Position numbers and translations under genes: made by a program. A stretch of DNA of 64,000 bases. Origin: Simiduia curdlanivorans. GTDB taxonomy: Bacteria; Pseudomonadota; Gammaproteobacteria; Pseudomonadales; Cellvibrionaceae. The notes beneath the pieces are model-generated. The model ran no database searches. It was not told the origin of the DNA and was given only the letters and a program-made list of their open reading frames with translations. Below are positions 24,231-33,345 of the stretch, piece by piece. Every line of letters starts with the position of its first letter. Positions within the stretch are counted from its first letter, which is position 1. Location of the stretch: the NCBI RefSeq assembly GCF_030409605.1, contig NZ_JAUFQG010000006.1, positions 558,001 through 622,000 of the forward strand. The letters are read 5' to 3'.

Positions 24231-25001
24231 TTAGCGAACGATGCCGCGCTCGGAACTACGCAGGGAATCTATGAGGGTAATGAGTGCAGGTTCAGCGATG
24301 GCCATTTCAGATAGAATTGAAAGCGCCTCTTCGAGCCGCAACCCGCGCCGGTAAATCAACTTGAAGGCTTTGTTAATAGCGGCGAGTTGATCCTTAGTGT
24401 AACCGCGACGCCTTAAGCCTTCCGTATTAATGCTCTTAGCCTCGGCAGGATTACCCGATACAGTAACAAACGCCGGCACATCTTTACCGATAGCGCTACC
24501 CATTGCAGTAAAAGCATGAGCACCAATTTTGCAAAATTGATGCACCAGCGTGTAACCACCAAGAATTGCCCAATCGCCAATGTGAACATGGCCGGCCAAG
24601 GCGGCATTGTTCACTAAAACACAGTTATTGCCGACAATGCTATCGTGACCCACATGCACATAAGCCATTAGTAAATTATCATCGCCGATGGTGGTTTCCG
24701 AGCGATCTTGTACCGTGCCGCGATGAATGGTGACACCTTCGCGAATCACATTATTATTGCCAATAACCAGACGCGTTGGCTCGCCTTTATATTTTAAATC
24801 CGGAGTAGATTCGCCCACCGTGGAAAACTGAAAGATGTGATTATTTTCGCCAATCGAGGTTGGCCCTTTAATCACCACATGGGATTCAACAATGCTTCCT
24901 GCACCTATTTCCACATTCGGACCAATTACACTAAAAGGCCCCACCTGCACATCCGCTGCAAGCTTTGCGGTTGGATCTATGACGGCACGAGGATCAATCA
25001 A
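24231..25001 (-). CDS. lpxA: UDP-N-acetylglucosamine acyltransferase (canonical copy)
   Basis: 256 residues. It transfers R-3-hydroxyacyl from acyl-ACP to UDP-GlcNAc, the first step of lipid A synthesis. All positions compared agree with E. coli: Asp68 and Lys70 in PDLKYKG, His93 in VTIHRGT, His119 in VHVGHDSIVGN and the His of CKIGAH. Start is TTG at 25001, with GAAGGGA six or seven bases upstream and the family-typical IDPRAVIDPTA directly after; no ATG fits. It follows fabZ by 52 bases, the usual order lpxD-fabZ-lpxA, and is followed by a second lpxA. Confidence 0.95.
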   Translation of the reverse strand: MIDPRAVIDPTAKLAADVQVGPFSVIGPNVEIGAGSIVESHVVIKGPTSIGENNHIFQFSTVGESTPDLKYKGEPTRLVIGNNNVIREGVTIHRGTVQDRSETTIGDDNLLMAYVHVGHDSIVGNNCVLVNNAALAGHVHIGDWAILGGYTLVHQFCKIGAHAFTAMGSAIGKDVPAFVTVSGNPAEAKSINTEGLRRRGYTKDQLAAINKAFKLIYRRGLRLEEALSILSEMAIAEPALITLIDSLRSSERGIVR

Positions 25002-25053
25002 TATGTTTCCCTTCTCTAAGCTGGCCGAGGCGAATCATAGCAAGTTGGGGTTG

Positions 25054-25491
25054 CTATACCTGACGATCAGCGCACAGTATAGTCGCAGATGCCGCGAGCT
25101 GACCGTCCACAGAGGCGGTGCAGGCAAACTTCCAGATACCGCGCTTGGCAGACACCACTTTAGACTCTAAGCGCAACTGATCGCCGGGCACCACTTGGCG
25201 TTTAAAACGCACATCGTCGATACCGGCAAATAAATAAATTGAGCCATCGGAGGGGCGCTTATCCAAGGTTTTAAAGCCTAATATGCCAGAGGCTTGCGCC
25301 AACGCCTCGATAATAAGTACACCGGGGAAGATAGGAGCTTGTGGAAAATGACCATTAAAAACATCTTCATTTGCCGAGACATTTTTAATCGCCACAATAT
25401 ACTCGCCTTCAACTAGCTCGAGCACGCGATCAACCAATAAAAACGGGTAACGGTGCGGCAAGTATTCACGAATTTCTCTTACATCCATCAT
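25054..25491 (-). CDS. fabZ: 3-hydroxyacyl-ACP dehydratase FabZ
   Basis: 145 residues, a single hot-dog domain. It dehydrates 3-hydroxyacyl-ACP in fatty acid elongation and competes with LpxA for hydroxyacyl-ACP. The catalytic His and Glu are in FNGHFPQAPIFPGVLIIEAL; the N-terminal YLPHRYPFLLVDRV is typical. It sits between lpxD and lpxA as in most Gram-negative bacteria. Confidence 0.97.
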   Translation of the reverse strand: MMDVREIREYLPHRYPFLLVDRVLELVEGEYIVAIKNVSANEDVFNGHFPQAPIFPGVLIIEALAQASGILGFKTLDKRPSDGSIYLFAGIDDVRFKRQVVPGDQLRLESKVVSAKRGIWKFACTASVDGQLAASATILCADRQV

Positions 25492-25522
25492 ATCCAGATC
25501 CTTATTACCCTTACGACCGCGA

Positions 25523-26545
25523 CTACGACTGTTTTTCCAGTTCGCGTACGCGCTTGGTGAGTTTTTCTAGTTGATTAAACCTAGCCGCTTGGCGTCGCCA
25601 ATCACTGGTTGGCAACATAGGTGTTCCAGAAGACCAACTGCTGCCTTCCTGGGTAATCGATTTCGTCACCACCGTTGCGCCAGAGACATGCACGCCATCG
25701 GCAATCTCTATATGGCCGGTAATCGCCACACAACCGGCAATGGTACAGCGCTGCCCAATGCGGGTAGAGCCAGCTACCGCGGTGTGTGCAGCAATCGCGG
25801 TGTGGTCGCCAATCACGACGTTGTGGCCGATTTGAATGAGGTTATCCAGCTTAACATCATTGCCAATAATGGTATCGTCAAGCGCGCCACAGTCGATACA
25901 GGTATTTGCGCCAATTTCTACCTTATTCCCGATACGCACGCCGCCCAGCTGATGAATTTTCACCCAGCCGTCTGGACTTGGGGCAAAACCGAAGCCATCG
26001 GCACCGATGACGGCGCCGCCGTGTACGATACAATCTTGCCCCAGCGTGACTTGCCCATACAAGGTCACATTAGCAGCAAGGCGTGTGCCTGCACCGACAA
26101 CACTGCCAGCACCCACCACGGTCGCCGCACCGATGACCACATTGGCTTCAATATGAACACCTTCTTCAATGACAACACGGGCACCAATGCTGGCGCTCGG
26201 GTGAATGGTCGCGCATTCTGCAACCACTGCGCTGGGATGAACACCAGCCGGCATGTCTTTCGACGGAGCAAACAATGCGGTGATAGCGGCATAGGCTCGG
26301 TAAGGGTCTTTGTGAACCAGTTTATTACCAGCGAATTGGTCGGCCATGTCTGGCCGCAAAATAAGCGCGCCGGCTTGGCAATCGGCCAAATGTTGAGCAT
26401 AACTAGGGTTGGCCAAAAAACTCAGCTGCCCGGCTGCAGCCTTGGTTAAGGTCGCTAAACTAGAAATTTCGTAATTCGGGTCACCTAGTAATTCGGCACC
26501 CGCTTTCTCAGCTAAGACTTCAAGGGTAAAACAACAAGTAACCAT
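25523..26545 (-). CDS. lpxD: UDP-3-O-(3-hydroxyacyl)glucosamine N-acyltransferase
   Basis: 340 residues from ATG 26545, which has GAGG eight bases upstream; a start 60 bases earlier adds unrelated residues. It adds the second R-3-hydroxyacyl chain, to the 2-amino group. The N-terminal uridine-binding domain (LATLTKAAAGQLSFLANPSY), the hexapeptide repeats, the catalytic His in QIGHNVVIGDHT and a C-terminal helix (QLEKLTKRVRELEKQ) are all present. It follows skp after a terminator-like hairpin and so may have its own promoter. Confidence 0.96.
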   Translation of the reverse strand: MVTCCFTLEVLAEKAGAELLGDPNYEISSLATLTKAAAGQLSFLANPSYAQHLADCQAGALILRPDMADQFAGNKLVHKDPYRAYAAITALFAPSKDMPAGVHPSAVVAECATIHPSASIGARVVIEEGVHIEANVVIGAATVVGAGSVVGAGTRLAANVTLYGQVTLGQDCIVHGGAVIGADGFGFAPSPDGWVKIHQLGGVRIGNKVEIGANTCIDCGALDDTIIGNDVKLDNLIQIGHNVVIGDHTAIAAHTAVAGSTRIGQRCTIAGCVAITGHIEIADGVHVSGATVVTKSITQEGSSWSSGTPMLPTSDWRRQAARFNQLEKLTKRVRELEKQS

Positions 26546-26602
26546 CGTCAGACCTCGCCATCGAGTAATAGATTGGAAACCGAAAACAGTTAGCTTATAT
26601 GG

Positions 26603-26638
26603 CAAAAAAGGCGCACCAAATAAAGGGTCGCCTTTTTG
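26603..26638 (-). terminator. Terminator between skp and lpxD
   Basis: CAAAAAAGGCG / CGCCTTTTTG arms around a 15-base loop. On the minus strand the stem runs straight into six T, a Rho-independent layout 48 bases after the skp stop codon; it could be a partial terminator. Confidence 0.7.
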
Positions 26639-26686
26639 TCTAGCGCCGCTCTCACTATAACAACAAGAGCGCTTAGCTAAAAAGTA

Positions 26687-27202
26687 TTACTTAGCTTTGT
26701 TAAGCTTTTCAGTCACTTTTGCAGTGATGTCCCGTGAAGGCTCAGCGTAATACGCCGTTTGTGTACTCAACACCAAACCAATGCCTTCCGCAGCTATGAC
26801 ATCCTTCAACACGACCTGAGCCTTAGGACCCAACTCTTCGAGAACACGCTGGGCCGTCGCTTTCTGCTCGGCCTGTAACTTTTTGGCAACCAGCTCGGCA
26901 TCCGCGCGGGCGTATTCCATTTTTTTACGGTGCTCTGCAGCCTGCTCTTGATTCCAAGTTACGGCATTTTTTTCCGCATCTTTGGCCATTTTTTGCAAGT
27001 CATTACGCAGTGTTTCAAACTTTGCCTGCAACGCTGCAAATTCTGCATTAGCCTGCATATCCTGTACTTTCTTCTTCGCTAAATCGGTATTGAGAATGGC
27101 TGCCTGAAGATCAAAAACCACAACATCATTACCCGCTGCCATTGTCATTGGGGCGGTAACCAGTGCGATCGCTAAGATCATTGCTGTTTTAAGTTTTAAC
27201 AC
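26687..27202 (-). CDS. skp: OmpH/Skp-family periplasmic chaperone
   Basis: 171 residues. A signal peptide (about 1-22, ending TMA-AG) leads to a long, highly charged coiled-coil region (about 40-125), the tentacle helices of Skp. It holds unfolded outer-membrane proteins in the periplasm and hands them to the BAM complex. It follows bamA by 65 bases, the conserved order. Confidence 0.93.
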   Translation of the reverse strand: MLKLKTAMILAIALVTAPMTMAAGNDVVVFDLQAAILNTDLAKKKVQDMQANAEFAALQAKFETLRNDLQKMAKDAEKNAVTWNQEQAAEHRKKMEYARADAELVAKKLQAEQKATAQRVLEELGPKAQVVLKDVIAAEGIGLVLSTQTAYYAEPSRDITAKVTEKLNKAK

Positions 27203-27267
27203 GTTTTATCTCCACATTATTTTATTCAATCGGCACATTAAATGCCGACGGTTTTTCTATAAATGAA

Positions 27268-29913
27268 TTAGAAAGCCGTTCCAAGAGAGAACTGGAAGGT
27301 TTCAATTTCATCTTCTGGGTTGTACTGGAATGGTCTGGACAAACTAAAGGTCAATGGCCCAAAGCCGCTAATCCACGTTAAACCAATACCATAAGAAGCG
27401 GACATTCTGCTCAAGTCCACGTCAAAACAGTTTTGCTGGTAAAAGCCACACTCGGTATTAAAAACATTACCGCTATCGATAAAGAAAGCGGTTTGTAACA
27501 TACGCTGATCTTCGATGAACGGCAGCGGGAACAACAACTCGATACTGCCCTCTATCAATACATTACCACCAAAGGGCAAATCATCGGAACCGAAAACCTG
27601 TGCAACAGCTTTATCTTGCAGACACACTTCCGCCCCAGTCTTATAGATGACATCTTTTGATGTTTCGCATAACAGATAACCCGTATCAAACGTATCGTAT
27701 TTACCGTCGCTATTTGAATCTTGGGCGCCAATAGTCACCGTCCTATAGGACGCTGCAGGCGTGCTTCGAGGCCCTAATGTATTGCGCTTGAAACCACGCA
27801 CAGATCCGAAACCACCAGAGTAAAAATGCTCAAAGAATGGCAAGCCATTGGTATTACCATAGGCATCTGCATAGCCAAGATCAGCTCGGAAGCGCAGGGT
27901 AAAATCTTTATAGACTGGCTGAAAATACTGACCGGAATAGCGCAGTTTATAGAACTCCATATCGCTGCCGGGCACCGAAAACTCCAATGACAAGTTTTGC
28001 GAAGCGCCACGGGTCGCCAGCTGACCTCTGTTTAAGGTCGATTTAGCCCATGAGAGCGTAAATGGGAAACTATCAAACTGATCACCATTGGCATCAATAA
28101 AACCATCCGGATTATTGAGTGTATTTTCGGGGCTATCTAACAGTTCAGAAAAGTCCAAATCCGGTGCTGGGCCGATACCTGGGTTTAAACCAGCCTGATC
28201 GACCAAGCCGGTAAGAATTGCTAGATTTGATTCAGTAATATAGCGTGGAGCCAAACCTTCATACAGGTTTGGACTGCGCTTAATCTCCTGCACCGCACTG
28301 CTGCCCGTTTCAATTAGCATGTTGGTATAACCAATACCAAAACCAATACGCTCGACTTCCGAGATAGGATAACCGAAATTTAAATTGGCGCCGTAGGTAT
28401 TAGTCGAATAGCTGGCGACGTTGATTTTACTAAAGTCGGTGGCGCGATAAAAAACACTGAAGCCACGGCTAACGCCATCAACGGTGAAGTAAGGATCTGT
28501 GTAGTTAAAGCTATAAACCTGCTGGTATTGGCTGGTATTCACAGAAAAGCCTACACGTTTTCCTGTACCCAGCCAGTTGTTCTGCTGAATATTGGCACCC
28601 AGCACAAGACCTGTACCCTGGGCAAAACCAACACTTGCGCCGATAGAGCCCGACGGCTGCTCTTCAACGGTGTACTCAACATCCACTTGATCTGAAGTAC
28701 CCGGTACTTCTTTGGTTTCAACCACAACTTCTTTGAAAAAGCCCAAGCGCTCTAGACGAACTTTTGAGTTCTCGATCGCAATAGAAGCCGCAGAGGCGCT
28801 TTCCATCTGCCGCATTTCCCGTCTCAGCACTTCGTCCTTGGTTTTGGTATTGCCGCGAAACTCGACCCGACGCACATAGGCGCGCTTTCCGGGATCAATA
28901 AAAAAGGTGATGTCTACTAGGCCTGTTTCAGCATTCACTTCGGGAATACCTTTAACTTCGGCAAAGGTATAACCCTCGTTGCCTAGGCGCTTAGTAATAT
29001 AATCAGACGTTGTGGTCATTAATACTTGGGAGAATGTTTGCCCTTCGCGCATCAAAACTAAACGTCGAATTTGATCCTCTGGCAAGACCGGGTCGCCGGC
29101 CAATTCCACTTTGCCAACTTTAAAGACTTCGCCTTCGGCGATATTTATGGTGATGTAAACAGATTCTTTATCGGGGCTCACCGAAACCTGGGTCGAAGGC
29201 ATAGTGAACTTTAAATAGCCGCGATCCATGTAGAAAGATTCGAGGCGCTCGATATCACCGGTTAACTTTTCACGGGCATATTTGTTATCGCTGGTAATCC
29301 AGCTAAGCCACCCAGTGGTTCTCAGCTCGAACAGCTCAAGTAAATCTTCATCGGAAAAGGAGGTATTGCCCACCAGGTTAATGTGTTCGATAGAAGCCAC
29401 CGAGCCTTCATCAATGGTGATTTGCAACTTCACCTGGTTGCGCGGCAAATCGATGACTTCAGTTTTTACGCTGGCGCTGTATCGGCCTTGAGCCACGTAT
29501 TGGCGCTGCAGTTCTGAGCCCAAACCTTCAAGGGTGACGCGCTTGAAAATCTGCCCCTCAGATAAACCGTTATCCTGAAGCCCCTTCATCAAGTCTTCAG
29601 TTTTGATGGCCTTGTTACCTTCAAGCACTATCTCGCTGATGGCTGGACGCTCGGTCACGGTGATCACTAAGACACCTTCGTCGCGACCAATTTCAATATC
29701 GGAAAAATAACCGGTGGTAAAAAGTGCGCGCGACGCGTCTTGAATTTCCACCGTGTCCATATAGTCGCCAATACGCACCGGCAAGGCCGCGAAGACGGAG
29801 CCTGCGGATACACGTTGTAAACCATCGACGCGGATATCAGTTACACGGAAACTTTCTGCCATCACCACGGTTGTTAATGCGATGGAAGCGATAAATAAGG
29901 CAAGACGCTGCAT
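27268..29913 (-). CDS. bamA: Outer-membrane protein assembly factor BamA
   Basis: 881 residues, about 70 longer than E. coli BamA (810). Signal peptide 1-19, then five POTRA domains (about 20-420) and a 16-strand barrel ending in FQFSLGTAF, the terminal aromatic signature. The L6 loop motif SVRGFKR is present. The extra length is in extracellular loops: one (codons near 28075-28110) contains DANGDQFD and another, after VRGF (near 27680-27725), contains DSNSDGKYDTFD. Both look like DxNxDG calcium-binding loops. Paired cysteines follow the second one. It inserts beta-barrel proteins into the outer membrane. Confidence 0.97.
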   Translation of the reverse strand: MQRLALFIASIALTTVVMAESFRVTDIRVDGLQRVSAGSVFAALPVRIGDYMDTVEIQDASRALFTTGYFSDIEIGRDEGVLVITVTERPAISEIVLEGNKAIKTEDLMKGLQDNGLSEGQIFKRVTLEGLGSELQRQYVAQGRYSASVKTEVIDLPRNQVKLQITIDEGSVASIEHINLVGNTSFSDEDLLELFELRTTGWLSWITSDNKYAREKLTGDIERLESFYMDRGYLKFTMPSTQVSVSPDKESVYITINIAEGEVFKVGKVELAGDPVLPEDQIRRLVLMREGQTFSQVLMTTTSDYITKRLGNEGYTFAEVKGIPEVNAETGLVDITFFIDPGKRAYVRRVEFRGNTKTKDEVLRREMRQMESASAASIAIENSKVRLERLGFFKEVVVETKEVPGTSDQVDVEYTVEEQPSGSIGASVGFAQGTGLVLGANIQQNNWLGTGKRVGFSVNTSQYQQVYSFNYTDPYFTVDGVSRGFSVFYRATDFSKINVASYSTNTYGANLNFGYPISEVERIGFGIGYTNMLIETGSSAVQEIKRSPNLYEGLAPRYITESNLAILTGLVDQAGLNPGIGPAPDLDFSELLDSPENTLNNPDGFIDANGDQFDSFPFTLSWAKSTLNRGQLATRGASQNLSLEFSVPGSDMEFYKLRYSGQYFQPVYKDFTLRFRADLGYADAYGNTNGLPFFEHFYSGGFGSVRGFKRNTLGPRSTPAASYRTVTIGAQDSNSDGKYDTFDTGYLLCETSKDVIYKTGAEVCLQDKAVAQVFGSDDLPFGGNVLIEGSIELLFPLPFIEDQRMLQTAFFIDSGNVFNTECGFYQQNCFDVDLSRMSASYGIGLTWISGFGPLTFSLSRPFQYNPEDEIETFQFSLGTAF

Positions 29914-29963
29914 AATTTCTGTTCTAATTTATTAAATTCGTGCTGCAAAATCGCAACGTAATG

Positions 29964-31304
29964 CTAATACAAACGCATAATGTCGTTATAAAAGGCCAAC
30001 ACCATAACGCCTAACACAACCAGCAGGCCGACTTGATAACCCGCCATTTGTATTTTTTCAGGGACTGGGCTGCCTTTTACCAGCTCAACCAAGTAATACA
30101 AGAGGTGGCCGCCATCGAGTACCGGAATGGGCAAGAGATTAAACACTCCCAAACTGACGCTCAATAATGCCAGAAACCCGACATAGTATGCCCAGCCAGC
30201 CCGCGCTGAATCGCCCGCCACTTTAGCAATGGTTATGGGGCCGCTCAAGTTTTTAGTAGAGATTTCCCCGACCAACAATTTTTTCAACGAAAGCAAGACA
30301 AAACCCGAGGTTTCCCAGGTTTTCTCCACCCCGACGACCAAACCTTGCAGTAGCGTAAATTGCTGCCTGCGCAGATGCGGCTGTAACGGCGACACGCCAA
30401 TTCGCCCGATGGTGCGATCATCTATCTCAAACGCAGCAGGTGTCACCCAGAGCGTGAGCACTTCGACATCCCGCTCAAGCGTTAGTTCAATGGCCTGATC
30501 GTGCCTCGGTTCTATGTAGGCAACCAAATCACGCCAGCTGTCAATCAATTGACCATCGGCGGCGAGAATAAGGTCGCCGGTTTGTAGCCCAGCCTCGGCT
30601 GCCGGCGAGTCTTCTACAATCTGATCCAGCTGTGCTTTCAGCTGCACCCGCAGAGGCTTGATACCGATGCCCTCAAATACATCTGGCTCCTCAACACCCA
30701 CTAACCACTGCTCGAGCTGAGCTTCAGATTCATAAGTGAGGGTCGAATCGGGGTAGCGCACTGTAAAGCCAATTGAGCCAGTCTCGCCCAAGCGCTCTAA
30801 CAGACGCTGGTGCACCGCTTGCCAGGAATCCGTGCTTCTGCCGTCTACAGCAACAATTTCCTGACCTGCTTCAAGGCCTGCGCGCGCGGCGATTGAGCCT
30901 TCGGCCACCTCGCCCACCACCGGCACAACTTGCACCACGCCGGGCATGACCATGATCCAGAACAACAGGATGGCGAGCAGGAAATTCGCCACAGGGCCTG
31001 CAGCCACCACCGCGATGCGCGCCCAGACAGATTTGCGGGTAAAGGCTTGATCTAGTAAATGCGCAGGCACCTCGCCTTCGCGCTCATCCAGCATCTTAAC
31101 GTAGCCACCTAAGGGGATGGCCGCGATGGCAAACTCAGTACCCTGCTTGTCATACCAGCTAACTAGCGGCTTGCCAAAACCCACAGAGAAGCGCAAAACC
31201 TTGATGCCGCAGCGCCGCGCCACCCAAAAGTGGCCAAATTCATGGATGGTCACCAAAATGCCCAGAGCCAAGACAAAAGAAATCAACGTTTGAAGCAATG
31301 CCAT
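29964..31304 (-). CDS. rseP: Intramembrane site-2 protease RseP
   Basis: 446 residues. The zinc motif HEFGHF is in the first membrane segment (about residues 21-26), and the conserved NLLPIPVLDGGH is near the C-terminus; two PDZ domains lie between them in the periplasm. It cuts anti-sigma factor RseA-type proteins after DegS to release sigma-E (MucP role in pseudomonads). It is two bases from dxr and 50 bases from bamA, the common gene order. Confidence 0.96.
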   Translation of the reverse strand: MALLQTLISFVLALGILVTIHEFGHFWVARRCGIKVLRFSVGFGKPLVSWYDKQGTEFAIAAIPLGGYVKMLDEREGEVPAHLLDQAFTRKSVWARIAVVAAGPVANFLLAILLFWIMVMPGVVQVVPVVGEVAEGSIAARAGLEAGQEIVAVDGRSTDSWQAVHQRLLERLGETGSIGFTVRYPDSTLTYESEAQLEQWLVGVEEPDVFEGIGIKPLRVQLKAQLDQIVEDSPAAEAGLQTGDLILAADGQLIDSWRDLVAYIEPRHDQAIELTLERDVEVLTLWVTPAAFEIDDRTIGRIGVSPLQPHLRRQQFTLLQGLVVGVEKTWETSGFVLLSLKKLLVGEISTKNLSGPITIAKVAGDSARAGWAYYVGFLALLSVSLGVFNLLPIPVLDGGHLLYYLVELVKGSPVPEKIQMAGYQVGLLVVLGVMVLAFYNDIMRLY

Positions 31305-31306
31305 AA

Positions 31307-32515
31307 TTACCTCTTGGCCGCCGTGTGCTGTAAGTCGCCGCGCAGCCTACCATGATCTAGCCATTGATGGGCGATTCGGCGCGCCTCCCGGTCGATTCGC
31401 AACACCTGATCGAGACTGCTCGGCGTTGTATCCACCAGTTGCTGCATAGCGTGCTCATTGAGCACGGCAATGCGGTCAAAGCCCAGTTTTCCGGCTAAGA
31501 ACGCTTCTACGGCCACCTCGTTGGCAGCGTTCAAAACCGTAGAGGCGCAGCCGTTGCCGGCGGCCTCAAAGGCCAGACGCAAACAGGGGAAGCGGGCCAG
31601 ATCTGGCGCTTCAAAATCCAATCGCGCCGTGGCAATGATATCGAGCGGCGCCACACCAGAAGCGATGCGCTCTGGCCATGCTAGGGCGTGGGCAATGGGG
31701 GTTCGCATATCCGGGTTGCCCAGCTGCGCCAACACCGAGCCATCCACATATTGAACCATGGAGTGGATAACGCTTTGCGGATGAATGACCACATCCACCT
31801 GAGCGGGCGTGAGGTTAAACAGCCAGCAGGCTTCGATCAGCTCCAGCCCCTTGTTCATCATTGACGCCGAATCGACGGAGATCTTGCGACCCATACGCCA
31901 ATTTGGATGGGCGCAGGCTTGATCCGGGGTCACGCCAGCAAAGGCATCGAGGGCTAAGGTTCTAAAAGGACCGCCGGACGCGGTTAATAAGATTTTACTC
32001 ACACCGGCGGCAGCGGCATGGGTGTAGCCGGCCGGTAGGCACTGAAAAATGGCGTTGTGCTCACTGTCGATGGGCAGCAAGGTGGCGCCGTTGTCGTGCA
32101 CGGCCTGCATAAATAAATGGCCCGCCATCACTAGCGCTTCTTTATTGGCCAACAAAACTTTTTTGCCCGCCTCGGCCGCCGCCAAGGTGGGCAATAGCCC
32201 AGCGGCACCAACAATTGCCGCCATCACGGTATCGACATCTTTATGCGCAGCGACCTGCTGCAAGCCATCCACGCCAGTGAGCACTTGGGTCGCATGGGCG
32301 GCAAGCGCTTGCTCAAGCATGGGCAGGTATTGAGGGTCGGCAATCACGGCGTAAGTGGGTTGAAACTCGATACACAGGTCTGCCAGTTTTTGCCACTGGC
32401 TGGCCGCGCTAAGCGCAAACACTTGATAGCGATCGGAATGACGACGCACCACATCGAGGGTACTCAAGCCGATTGAGCCGGTCGCACCCAAAATGGTGAG
32501 CTGCTGGACACTCAT
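31307..32515 (-). CDS. dxr: 1-deoxy-D-xylulose 5-phosphate reductoisomerase
   Basis: 402 residues. It converts DXP to MEP in non-mevalonate isoprenoid synthesis. The NADPH-binding ILGATGSIGLSTLDVV, LLANKEALVMAG, PIDSEHNAIFQCL and KISVDSASMMNKGLELIEA motifs are intact, including the metal-binding acidic residues. Its start overlaps the cdsA end by four bases. Confidence 0.97.
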   Translation of the reverse strand: MSVQQLTILGATGSIGLSTLDVVRRHSDRYQVFALSAASQWQKLADLCIEFQPTYAVIADPQYLPMLEQALAAHATQVLTGVDGLQQVAAHKDVDTVMAAIVGAAGLLPTLAAAEAGKKVLLANKEALVMAGHLFMQAVHDNGATLLPIDSEHNAIFQCLPAGYTHAAAAGVSKILLTASGGPFRTLALDAFAGVTPDQACAHPNWRMGRKISVDSASMMNKGLELIEACWLFNLTPAQVDVVIHPQSVIHSMVQYVDGSVLAQLGNPDMRTPIAHALAWPERIASGVAPLDIIATARLDFEAPDLARFPCLRLAFEAAGNGCASTVLNAANEVAVEAFLAGKLGFDRIAVLNEHAMQQLVDTTPSSLDQVLRIDREARRIAHQWLDHGRLRGDLQHTAAKR

Positions 32516-33345
32516 AGAAAACTAAAGCCCGTAAACAATACACCGAGGGCCACAAAGGGCGCCGCTGCGGTAATGGAATCGATGCGATCCAACACGCCGC
32601 CATGACCGGGCAAGAGCTGGCTACTGTCTTTGATACCGCGGTGGCGCTTCAACATGCTTTCCACCAGATCACCCAACACAGACACCAAACTCGCCGGCAC
32701 CACGATGGCCAAGAGCAACTGCCAGCTATCGCCGCCGAGCCAGAACCCAAGCGCGCAGGCCCACAGGACATTGACACCCAGGCCGCCCCAGAAGCCCTCC
32801 CAGGATTTGCCCGGGCTCACTTTCGGTGCCAGCTTGCGCTTGCCAAAGGCTCGACCAAAAAAGTAACCGCCAATATCGGCGCCGGCAACCACACCAACCA
32901 CCAACACAATCAACCACTCACCGCCCGGCTGCTCGCGTAAATAACAAAGTCCGAGCCACGCCGGTACCAGCACTAGCCAACCCATCACCATGCGCGCAGA
33001 GGATGCGCCCCAGAGAATCGCACTAGAGGGGTAACCCTGAATCCAGAGCAGCGCTAAAGCCCACCAGGCGCCGCCCACCACCAGAACATTGCGCACCCAC
33101 TCCGCATTCAGGCCACGACTTAATTCGGCAAAATAAGCCAAGGCAGCCATGGCCAACGCGGTGACAAAAACGTAACCGGCGCGCTTCAAGTATCCACTCA
33201 AACCCGCGAGATTTGACCACTCCCAAGTGGCTATCAATACAGCGGTGGCCAAGAGCAGCTGAAACAGCCCTACAGGTAAATAAAATAGCGCCCCACCAAG
33301 CACGGCAACTAACAATAACGCGGTAATAATTCGTAGTTTAAGCAC
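32512..33345 (-). CDS. cdsA: Phosphatidate cytidylyltransferase
   Basis: 277 residues, with about eight hydrophobic segments. It makes CDP-diacylglycerol from phosphatidate and CTP at the inner membrane. The C-terminal signature region KDSSQLLPGHGGVLDRID, with its acidic metal ligands, is complete. It overlaps both neighbours (uppS by eight bases, dxr by four), so it is part of one tight transcript. Confidence 0.96.
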   Translation of the reverse strand: MLKLRIITALLLVAVLGGALFYLPVGLFQLLLATAVLIATWEWSNLAGLSGYLKRAGYVFVTALAMAALAYFAELSRGLNAEWVRNVLVVGGAWWALALLWIQGYPSSAILWGASSARMVMGWLVLVPAWLGLCYLREQPGGEWLIVLVVGVVAGADIGGYFFGRAFGKRKLAPKVSPGKSWEGFWGGLGVNVLWACALGFWLGGDSWQLLLAIVVPASLVSVLGDLVESMLKRHRGIKDSSQLLPGHGGVLDRIDSITAAAPFVALGVLFTGFSFL

